From NCBI GenBank assembly GCA_025766275.1, contig JAFKAC010000019.1, forward strand, positions 843,743 through 907,742: a stretch of 64,000 bases of DNA, read 5' to 3'. The translations under genes were made by a program, and so were the position numbers. Under the pieces are notes generated by a model that searched no databases, had not been told where the DNA came from, and was given only the letters and a program-made list of their open reading frames with translations. The stretch is from Lactarius indigo (lineage: Eukaryota; Basidiomycota; Agaricomycetes; Russulales; Russulaceae). Below, piece after piece: positions 1 to 9,399 of the stretch; position 1 is the stretch's first letter, and every line of letters begins with the position of its first letter.

Positions 1-234
1 GCCCGAGATTGCAGACAACCACGAGGAGGGTATCAACCCCAAGCCTCCACTAGTCGGTATGTCGATACCGACTACCATCAACAAGAACCAGAAGTCGCTA
101 CCAGGGCGGTTCAAGACACACCCCCTCAACAGTGCACCAGTGATTGGCTTAACGGAGTAGCAGGAGAATCGGACGATGTAAAGGACATTATCCTCCAACA
201 ATTGTGGAAGAAGGAGGGTTTTCAGGACGCCTGA
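1..234 (+). CDS. gag polyprotein, C-terminal fragment (retrotransposon)
   Basis: Frame 1 is open from the window edge to a TGA at 232-234. The last 77 codons are Gln/Pro-rich and end in a hydrophilic tail (LQQLWKKEGFQDA). Position directly before the protease makes this the C-terminus of gag, the structural protein that packages element RNA in cytoplasmic particles. No zinc knuckle is seen in the visible part; it may lie upstream. The pol frame overlaps it from about 204 in a different register (frame 3), which would require a -1 shift or equivalent if the two are still expressed together. Confidence 0.6.
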   Translation, partial: ARDCRQPRGGYQPQASTSRYVDTDYHQQEPEVATRAVQDTPPQQCTSDWLNGVAGESDDVKDIILQQLWKKEGFQDA

Positions 235-1981
235 ACCCATCGGCCTGGGTGAGGGCAGTTAATTGTAACAGTGTAATCATGACTCACTATCGTTCTATGA
301 GAGTTCCAGTATTGATTCACACCAGTTACGCAATGGCCGACATACGAGCACTAGTCAACTCAGGAGCAACCCATTGCTTCATGAAGCCCTCCTTCACAAA
401 AAGGATGGGGCTTGGGACTAAACTACTTGACGTCCCAAAGAAAATATGGAACATCGACAATACAGAAAATAAGTCAGGGCATATCACTCATTATACCGAT
501 GTTGATGTTCAAACTAAAGGAATCCACAAGGAAATGCGTTTCCTCATTACAGACATTGGTAACGAAGACATCGTGTTAGGATATCCTTGGCTTGCCATCT
601 ATGACCCACACATCAGATGGTCACAAGCCGCCATCCACGAAGATATGCTTCCCATTATCATCCGATCCGTCCACCCCTACGTCAAAACGACACCAGTAGT
701 CGCCACAACCACGGTCGAAAACGACGACTACGAAGTGGTACACTCCTGTGTTATCACGGATGAGCAACGACAACAATTCGAAGAAGGATGTCGAATCAGA
801 GCCACCGCCACCGATCTCGCCATTGCCGCTCAGCAATATGTTACAAAAGCTGAGTTACCTCCCGAATATCGGGAATTTGAACGCCTCTTCAGTGAAGAAG
901 CATCAGACAGGTTTCCACCCAGCAGGCCCTGGGACCACGCCATCGAGTTCAAACCAGGGACAGCTGACGCAATCGACTGCAAGATATACCCTATGACTCA
1001 AGAGGAAGATAAGAAACTACGCGAATGGATCGACGAGCAACTGAAGAAAGGGTATATACGACCCTCTAAATCCCCCTACGCCTCGTCCTTTTTCTTCATC
1101 AAGAAAAAGGATGGGAAGTTGCGGCCTGTTCAAGACTATTGAAAAATCAACGCCGTCACCATCAGAAATCAATACCCGCTCCCTCTTATCTCTGATCTCA
1201 TCACTGACCTCAGCAACGCCCACATATACACTAAACTCGATGTTAGATGGGGGTATAACAATGTACGCATCAAAGAAGGAGACGAAGAAAAAGCGGCGTT
1301 CAAAACGCGCTATGGATTGTTCGAACCAACAGTGATGTTTTTCGGCCTAACCAACTCCCCAGCAACGTTCCAGATGATGATGAATTTCATCTTCAGGGAT
1401 ATTATCGCGAAACATGAAAAGCGGGGCACCGTTATTTGTGTTTACATGGACGATATCGGCATTGCTACGGGTCTTAACCACTCCTTACCAGATCATATCG
1501 AAGCTGTCAAGGATGTGCTTCGCGTCTCCGCGGAGCACGACTTATACTACAAACTCGAAAAATGCCTCTTCCACTCTCCGCGCATGGATTACCTGGGGGT
1601 AATCCTTGAAAAGGGGGTGACACGTATGGATCCTGTCAAAATTTCCGGCATTAAAGACTGGCCTATGCCAACCAAGGTTAAGGATGTCCGCTCTTTCCTT
1701 GGCTTTTGCAATTTTTACCAACCTTTTATACGAGGCTTCACGACTAAAGCACGACCGCTCAACAAACTCACGCATAAAGGCACCGAATGGCATTGGGGAA
1801 CCAAAGAAGAGAAGGCATTCCAAGACCTTAAAACCCTCGTCACTAGCAAACCTGTCTTAGCTCATCCAGACCTTACCCAACAATTCGAGCTAGAAGTTGA
1901 CGCATCCGGTTTCGCCACAGGTGCAGTCCTCCTTCAGCGAAAAGCAGACAGCAAGTGACACCCTATTGGCTACTATTCGTC

Positions 1982-2608
1982 TGTTGATAAGTGACCCTTG
2001 CGCACTTAGCGGCTCGTACGGACCGGACTTGCAGCATGGACTGCTTTAGATTAGATATACAGGACTTGTAGATTAGATACTGATTGATCTGTACAATCTG
2101 AACTTACCATTGCGTCATCTATGACATCACTGTACTTCTAATGACATCATACATCCGGACTCTGCGTTGTATAACGCCTTTGTACTTTCCTTTGTTCTGT
2201 ACTTAGCTCTATCTTTATTATGATGTCACTATGATATCATTTGCTTCTGGACTCTCCTTGTTCTTTCTTTCCTTGTTCTCAGAACGTCCACTCCTTTGTC
2301 CGTTTGTAGAACAATACTTCCTTGTACTGCGTGACTTAGTGTTACATCCCTTGTACAGTGTCACTACCAGAAAGTGTATAAGTAGAGTACCATGTACGCT
2401 CCTGGTCCACATCAGTTCTCACTGCTTGTGTGCCAGGTAAGCTCCCTTCTCTCCAATGTAACAATATCAGTTCTCACTGCTTGTGTGCCAGACTCCCTTT
2501 GCTTTACTTGCAAGATCCCTGTCTCACCTCTGCTTCCAGCACTCCAGCATATCTCACCACAGTCTACTTTGTCTCTGTGAGTATGCCCTCTGTGTTTGCT
2601 GTTCATCA
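1982..2608 (+). mobile_element. solo LTR nested in pol, 5-bp target duplication
   Basis: A 627-bp insert begins TGTTGATAAG and ends TTCATCA. It is flanked on both sides by the identical 5-mer tcgtc (1977-1981 and 2609-2613). Removing it with one tcgtc rejoins the RNase H reading. The terminal TG...CA and the 5-bp duplication are the hallmarks of an LTR left after recombination between two LTRs. A TATA-like tataagtag lies near 2378, so the LTR probably reads left to right. The family is not the same as the host element's LTR. Confidence 0.92.
2411..2490 (+). repeat. imperfect direct repeat inside solo LTR
   Basis: The string cagttctcactgcttgtgtg (plus ccag) occurs twice, starting near 2413 and 2467, about 54 bp apart. 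It lies in the presumed R/U5 side of the nested LTR, downstream of its TATA-like box. Confidence 0.7.
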
Positions 2609-5089
2609 TCGTCCACCCTCAATGAAGCCGAGAGGAATTATGACATTTATGACCTCGAACTTCTGGCCATTGTCAAAGCCTTCAGACACTGGAGATCCTT
2701 ACTAGCAGGTTCCCCCCACAAGATTAAAGTATTCTCCGACCATCTAAACCTACAATACTGGAAATTGCCGCAGAAAATTAGCCGGCGTGTAGCCAGGGAA
2801 GTACTTGAGCTCTCAGAATACGATTTCGAGATTCACCACATCAAAGGTGCTTCCAACGGACACGCTGACGTGTTATCACGAAGACCGGATTACAACCAAG
2901 GAGAAAATGACAATGAAGGGATAACGGTGTTACCGGAAAGCATCTTTGTACGCGCTGCTACATTGGAAGAACCGCAACATCCACACTGGAGACCTGAGAT
3001 CCTACCAGTGGAAATGACCCCAGAACATCCCATTTACAAACAAGATATAGCTAAGTTAAAACCTTGGGTCGACGCTCATAAACTAAAAGACATCGAAGGA
3101 ACGTGGTACAAAGACGGACGCCGAGTGGTCACCGGTGGCATCCATGACAAGCGTACCATCATCGCCGCCCACCACGACTCCCCCGTTTATGGTCATCCCG
3201 GTATTAAATGCACTCTCCAACTCACTGAATGGCATTACTGGTGGCCACAGATGAAAAACGACATTACAGATTACGTCAGAGGCTGTGCAGAGTGCCAACG
3301 GCACAAAGTCAACCTCCAACCCATCAAGGCGCCACTACAACCCATCTACCCCAAACCGGAAGCCCTACCATTCGAAACCATCATGGTTGACTTTATTACT
3401 AAACTCCCTGTCTCTCGTGGCTATGACTCCATTCTCACAGTAATGGACCACGACTGCACTAAAGCAGCCGTCTTCATTCCCTGTAACGAAGAAGTAACCA
3501 CCGAGGGAACAGCCGCCCTGTACGTCTCTCACGTCTTCCCACGATTCGGACTCCCCTCGCGTGTTATCAGTGATCGAGACCCCTGTTTCGCCTCTAAGTT
3601 CATGTGGGAGATATGCAAAATTCTTGGCATCAGCCAGAACATTTCAACCGCTTATCATCCTAGAACCGATGGCCAATCAGAACAAACAAATCAGTGGCTA
3701 GAGCAATATCTCCGCTTTTGGGTAAATGAACGCCAAGACGACTGGGTTCATTATCTACCCATGGCAGAATTCACACATAACAATTGGCCCAATGAAACTA
3801 CACGGGAGTCCCCTTTCTTCCTCTTATCAGGGTTCAATCCTCGCGCTGATTGGACCAATAGGCCTTCCCCTATCCCACAAGTATCGCTAAGGCTAGATCA
3901 GTTCAAACAAGTGCGACAGCGCGCCTTCTCCTGCATGCTCCAGGCACAGAAGTCATGGGTCAAACACAAAGATATGCCCAAGTTCAAGGAGGGAGACCTT
4001 GTGTGGCTAGAAGGACACCACTTATGCACTCATCAGCCAACCGCAAAACTAGCTGCTAAACGGCACGGACCATTTAAGGTCATCCAGGTGATGTCCCCTG
4101 TCAACTATCGCCTCAAACTTCCCACGCAGTGGAGCATCCATGATGTCTTCCACATAGATCTTCTCACACCTTATCGCGAAACACCCACGCATGGACCGAA
4201 CTATCAGCGCCCACCACCTGATTTGGTCGATAACGAAGAAGAATACGAAGTCGAGAAGATTCTGGACTCTCGGCGATTCGGCAGAAGACGTCAACTCCAA
4301 TACCTCGTGAAATGGAAGGGGTATCCAGACTCTGATAATCAGTGGGTAGATAAGGATGACGTATTTGCCGACGAAGCTGTTCGGGAGTTCAAACATTCCA
4401 ACCCCGACAGGGAAACGCATATAAGGATGACATCCCATCGTGTTAAGTCCCCATCATCCACTCACTCCATGTCCTCTACTCGATGCAATGACCAGCTCAC
4501 ACTCCTCTCTACCCTCGTCAACAACTCTTCAGCCACGCTTGTCAACCCCGACTCCTCCAATGACGCCACAGCCAATGGAGCTACTACCAGAGGCAATACT
4601 GCCATGCAGTATGAGGAAGATGGCCCTATCACTAGCGAAGAACTGCACCAGACACTGCAACGATTCCCTGTGCCCATACAGGGAACTCTCAGCGACGATC
4701 CAACAACAACTCAACCAACACCACCGCCAATGTACGCTCTCACAAACCCCAACACCGGAGAGCCCAAAGTCTTCCTCATGGAAGACGAGCTTTTTCGGCT
4801 TCAAGCAGCTGTCCCGCACGGTGAAGCCACCAGACGCCATGAAGAAGTACGAGCAAGAGTGGAAGGAGACAGCAGCGCGGTGGCAGCAGGAGCAACTGCA
4901 TATCACCGCCTGCCGACGCCAAATGATGAAGGAGTGGAGGGAGTATTGGACGAAGATGAGGATGAAGACGAGCTTGGAGACCACTACCCCATCAGGCACG
5001 CATTCCTTAACCATGAATTCTACGCTGAAGATCCAGCCGCCACTCCCTACCTTGTCAACGCAGCAGGGGGGCCTCTACACCGAGGATGA

Positions 5090-5641
5090 GTCGCTGTGGC
5101 ACAAGCGGCTCGTTATACACCAATGGGCGAACGAGACCCAGCAACCAGGGCCATCGTCCCTGAAGGGTTCCGGGTCAATAGAGGACCCGATTACATTCCG
5201 TTCCCGATCAAGCTCCCCAACGGACCGACGGTACAAGCCTCCCACGTACAGGTTATCCGAGGAGGAGACCCCTTTGTGCTCGGATTAGCTCTGGGATTGG
5301 GTTTCCTTTACGGTAAACCCCTCTACACCACCCCCCATCTCCCGAAGAACAATCGGGCGTTCATACCCCATGAGGAGTACTTCATGCTCCGTGATTGACA
5401 CCCCACTGACCTATTACTAACGTGCATCGGGGATGTCACGCTCACCCAGGAGTCGCACCGATTCCGACAGTTTGCATTTGCGGAGGACCAACTGGAGAAG
5501 AGGATTTGGCAGCTGCAGATGGAGAGGCAGATGGTGGCGGATGATAAAAAGGATAGTCTCTATCGCCTGGAGCGCGCTAACATACTAGCACGAATGGAAG
5601 ACGAAGCGGAGAAGATGAGACAAGAATCGGTAGCGGACTAG
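5090..5641 (+). pseudogene. C-terminal extension downstream of chromodomain (element ORF)
   Basis: Reading continues in the same register past stops at 5087-5089 and 5395-5397 to a TAG at 5639-5641. The last part is strongly charged and predicted to form a coiled coil (EDQLEKRIWQLQMERQM and following). An alternative register from 4440 to 5288 also contains coherent coding-like text (WKETAARWQQEQ), which suggests that insertions or deletions near 4810 and 5060 moved the true reading between frames. The role of this extension in such elements is unknown to me; it is not recognisable as an envelope protein. Confidence 0.5.
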
Positions 5642-5673
5642 TGAGGTGGGCCTCACTCCTGAAAAGGGGGTGA

Positions 5674-6172
5674 TGTTACGGTACGAACTCATTACACGAC
5701 TCATGACCGGTTATGACTACGGTCCGGCATTGATATTAGTCATGGACTCTTACATCGTATCAGTCAGCATAGTAGTTCACATGTGATTGTGACTCATGTA
5801 TGACTCATTCCTAGGATAGCTGTACTAGGGTTCAAGCTAGTTATGCTATTGGCTATTTACTATTCTAGTGGCGCTTTAAAGCCCGCACGTATCTGTATAA
5901 GTAGTTGACTCGGAAGACCAAGAGTCCCCATCTTGGTCTTCTTCAATCCACCACTTGACTCGTCTTCTGAACGCCTTAGTCTCGGACTAAGTGTACTTCC
6001 ACTGACTATCCACCAAGGGATAAGTCTTCTTCCCCTTTTACTGCAGCGTGTGCCGGAGTGCCCCTGTTCAGTTTGTGTTGGGTTGACACGTGATCCCCAT
6101 TCGCCTTTACTTTGCTAAGTCGATTATGCCTCTTTCGAGTCCAAGTTGGACTAACGCCGGTGGAGCGTAACA
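5674..6172 (+). mobile_element. 3' LTR of the chromovirus (family A)
   Basis: It begins TGTTACGG directly after the purine-rich tract gaaaagggggtga and ends GAGCGTAACA. It is 499 bp long. It contains a TATA-like tataagtag near 5895 and a short palindrome built on agaccaag/cttggtct about 5917-5942. A second, separate copy in reverse orientation sits at 6946-7453, which independently confirms both ends. Confidence 0.93.
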
Positions 6173-6333
6173 CCAAATGATGGAACTAGTAACAATGTTG
6201 TCAAGTGTTGGGTTCATGTGGCATTGGACAAGTCATTTTTCTGTAGAGTTGGTGTAGTTTTGCACTGGTTCAATGAACACAAAGTCTCCAGGGTCGCTGC
6301 CCACCAGTTTGGTTGTTCGTTTGTGAGGCACAT

Positions 6334-6785
6334 TGTAACATCGTCACGACGTTTTAGCTCGACTAGAGCTCTGAGTGGCAGTAACGACTTAGCGAATGAT
6401 CACGACAACGTGAAGGTCCGTGCTCTTGTCCTTAGTGAATACTCGGAGGTACACCAACAAGCAGTACTTTGAGAGACGTCAAGAAGGAAAAAGGAGAGGA
6501 AAGGCAGAGTACAAGTGACGATTCAAGAAGACCAAGATGGCATATCTTGGTCTTCATGAGACAGTTTAAATACAAGTCTAGCAGGCTTTGAAGCGCTGCT
6601 ATGAGTCACTGTAAGGTAGCATCCAACATATCGCAGAAACAACTCGAACCCTAATACTACTACTACTAGTATCAGTCCTCAGTCAGCAATTGCATCCCAA
6701 TCGCCTATCGTACTACATCGTAAACTCCTAAGTCCGTGACTAATATACCTTACAGCCATAATCGCAACCAGTACAGTAAGGGTGC
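6334..6785 (-). mobile_element. diverged LTR fragment (family B), reverse orientation
   Basis: Its reverse complement matches the LTR at 59462-59946 over the central agaccaagatatgcc palindrome, the TATA region and the 3' end (TGTTACA). The right-hand (5') end loses similarity near 6785. No target duplication was recognised. The flanking pieces 6173-6333 and 6786-6945 show no gene I can name; they are probably remains of the element or target into which this LTR inserted. Confidence 0.75.
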
Positions 6786-6945
6786 ATGCGAGATTGAGTC
6801 CATGACGGGCGGAATGTGACACACATTGCACTGTGCCTCCTAGCAATGGAAAGAGGGTCTACTCTTATGTCACAGTTCCAGCTGACCATCCATGATGTTC
6901 AAGTTCAAGAGTTGTGTTTTCAAGACAACAGAAGATGGGTACTTG

Positions 6946-7453
6946 TGTTACGCTCCACCAGTGTTAGTCCGACTTGGACTCTGAGTAGGCATAATTGACT
7001 TAGTGAAGAATAGGCAAATGGGGATCACATGTCAACCCAACACAGCTGAACAGGGGCACTATAGGCACACACTGCAGCAAAGTTAAAGAAGTACTATCCC
7101 TTGGTGGATAGAAGCAGAGACGCTCTTAGTTGGAGACTAAGGCAAGCAGGAGACAAGTCAAGAAGGTGGATTGAAGAAGACCAAGATGGGGACTCTTGGT
7201 CTTCTGAGGCTAATACTTATACAGATACGTGTGGGCTTTAAAGCGCTGCTAGAATGCCAAGAAACCAGTAGCATAACTAGCTCGAACCCTAGTACAGCTA
7301 TCCTAGGAATGAGTCATATCATGAGTCACAAGTCACATGTAAACTACATGCTGACTGATACAGTGTAAGAGTCCATGACTAATACTAAGTCAGGCTGTAG
7401 TCATAACCAACCATGAGTCATACACAACATGTCGTAAAGTCCGTACCATAACA
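6946..7453 (-). mobile_element. solo LTR, family A, with 5-bp target duplication acttg
   Basis: A 508-bp sequence whose reverse complement aligns end to end with the LTR at 5674-6172. It is flanked by identical acttg pentamers at 6941-6945 and 7454-7458. A lone LTR with an intact target duplication means the element inserted here and later collapsed by LTR-LTR recombination. It lies only about 770 bp from the family A element's own 3' LTR but in the opposite orientation, so it is an independent insertion. Confidence 0.95.
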
Positions 7454-7458
7454 ACTTG

Positions 7459-9330
7459 GCTAGATGCTTATAAGCACACAAGTGAGAGGGTTTAGATTGC
7501 AAGACTGGATTTATCAGACTAAGAGTAGACAAGTGTTGTACTACTCTACAGCTACTCTTATATATTGTACATCCTGGGGTTTTTTGGGACTGTTTCCTGT
7601 GGTGCATATGTGGCTATCAGTGAGCTGGCAAACAAGTATTGTATGTGGCAAGAAGTAAGAATGCTGGCAATCAATTTGTGACATGTCACTCTGTGACCAT
7701 GATGTCACGTGAGCATGATATTTCGGCTAACTCCAACAAGTCAACTATTCTAAGTCATTTTGTGGTCAACCTGTCACGGAAATTTTGCAGATTCACTGTT
7801 TGAGGTCATTTTGACTCCTGATGACCAATTTCTGACTGCCAGCTGACCCGGGCCGACTTTTTCGTTTTCACTGAGATTCACTTGGTGACCCGAGTCCAAT
7901 TTCACGGAAACCTGAAATTTTGACAAGTGCCAAAATGTGATGAGCAGATTGATATGAACCAAGATGTGAACGGTACGGCCAGTACGGCCTTATCCTTTTC
8001 TGGCATAGTAAGGGGTACTGTCAAGCAAATATAATCAATGGCAAACAAATAACACGGCAAATTGGGATGAAACAAGTAGGCTTCCGAGTGGTCTCCAGAT
8101 TTTCAGGAACCCGGACTACGGCAAAAAACGGCAATAACGGACGAAACACGAGAAACATTTTTGTCAAATTGCTGATGCGGCACTGCGTGGTGCGGGGGGC
8201 CGTACTACTCGGGGTCCAGCATCAATGTTCAAATTCAAGTTGTGGGCATTCGGGTGCGCCAAGCGGCCGCGGCAGTTTGGTGGCATTGAGCAGTAAATGA
8301 ACCTGGGTCGGAACCGAGATATCGCTCGCTGCTCCGAGTCCGCTACGTGCGTTGACTTCCATCAAGTCTTACTGTAGAACTATATAGGGTCACTTTTTCG
8401 CTTGGATACACTTCCATTCTTCGTGAAGCCGGTATACAGCCGATGAGCGCAACGGCTGGTGTGGGTAGGACGGCCGGACCCCAGATAGAGATCGTCACTC
8501 CGAGTCCGCGCCTGGTGACTGGAATGGAATGCTCGGGCACGGGAGACCCATGTGCTGTGGCGCTTGCTTCTGCATCACGCGACCGTGACAACCATTCTGG
8601 GTGTCATTCAACACTTCCTTTGCAGCGCCCACGCTATTAGCTCAGTCACTGGAATTTTTACCAGGCTTAGCTAAATTAGTCTGCGAGTTCGACGTGGCTC
8701 TTTCTTTCTCAACCTGGAAGTTGGGCATACTCTGTTTCTTCGTCTCAATCTTTGGTATCTGGTGGTGGGAGTACTTTGGTAGAGGCTTAGACTTTGACTT
8801 TGAGACTCTCCTGTGGGCGTCTACGTGACTCTGACAACGTTGTATTTGCCTGGGATCACGCGCTCAACTCGATGACCTTATTCTGAATGGTACCGATTTA
8901 TGATGTACGCTCCCCTCTAGATTCCAAGGAGATAAATGAATTCTTCGTAGTTTCAATCTAATGGACTAATGCTGTGCGATCTCGGAAATCCGGAAGACCC
9001 TCTCATTTGCGTGTGTATTCGGTCCAGGATCCGTTCCCAACGTCGAATCTCATGGAAGCTAGTGATAACCCGAGGATCGTATGGAGACGATATCCGGCAG
9101 CGGCATCTTTGTTTTTGTTTGGGAAATTAGCTGCCAAAGAACCAAGCGTTGGTCCGTATCATGCACGTCATACGAATTCACATTTCCGCGATCTTTCCTA
9201 CACAGGTGTAACTTGTTGCATGCGAACCGAAGATGCTCCAAGGCGAAATACATGTCAGTCTGATGCGGTATTTGCATCCCAGGTTCTGTACACACTGTGA
9301 TTCACCATACCTCTGTCAAAGTGGCCTAGG
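7459..9330. other. intergenic stretch without a recognisable gene
   Basis: No reading frame here shows domain-like composition. A block near 8215-8290 (caagttgtgggcattcggg and neighbours) matches decayed blocks at about 22630-22700 and 27048-27110 in the F-box array, so at least part is dispersed repeat. The remainder is unidentified, possibly degraded element sequence next to the LTR cluster. Confidence 0.5.
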
Positions 9331-9340
9331 GTATATATAA
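9331..9340 (+). promoter_or_regulatory. TATA box of carboxylesterase gene
   Basis: The sequence gtatatataa lies 60-69 bases before the ATG at 9400 and is followed by a pyrimidine-rich tctctctcgt stretch, a usual fungal core-promoter and start-site arrangement. Confidence 0.65.
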
Positions 9341-9399
9341 TCTCTCTCGTGTTCGAACTGAGGCTGCACCAGGCTCGTCTACAACCCGCAGTTCTCGCC

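Larger units (their letters stand above)
204..5089 (+). pseudogene. pol: pol polyprotein of chromovirus (PR-RT-RNaseH-IN-chromodomain), broken
   Basis: Protease: an LVNSGATHCF motif near 350-380 where Asp is expected at the catalytic position (Asn here). Reverse transcriptase: about 960-1500 with the YMDD box at about 1444-1455. RNase H: VDASGF near 1900, interrupted by a solo LTR at 1982-2608, resuming at about 2614 with NEAERNYDIYDLELLA. Integrase: HHCC zinc finger about 3170-3310, then the catalytic core with Asp residues in VDF and SDRD and a following Glu. Chromodomain: about 4230-4400 (YLVKWKGY). Stops at 1140-1142 and 1956-1958 both look like Trp (TGG) changed to TGA. It copied and integrated the element when intact; now non-functional. 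Confidence 0.93.
1..6172 (+). mobile_element. Ty3/gypsy chromovirus, 5' truncated by window edge
   Basis: The order of parts is gag C-terminus, protease, reverse transcriptase, RNase H, integrase, chromodomain, a C-terminal coiled-coil extension, a purine-rich tract just before 5674, and a 3' LTR (5674-6172). This is the layout of chromodomain-carrying Ty3/gypsy elements (Tf-like). The 5' LTR and most of gag lie left of base 1. The element is dead: it has in-frame TGA codons at 1140-1142, 1956-1958 and 5395-5397, a solo LTR of another family nested at 1982-2608, and apparent frame changes near 4.8 and 5.06 kb. Confidence 0.93.

Noticed and set aside
4440..5288. A separate 282-residue gene overlapping the retroelement pol
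   Set aside because: It lies inside the element and in part looks like the shifted continuation of the pol extension; no independent start or promoter is supported.
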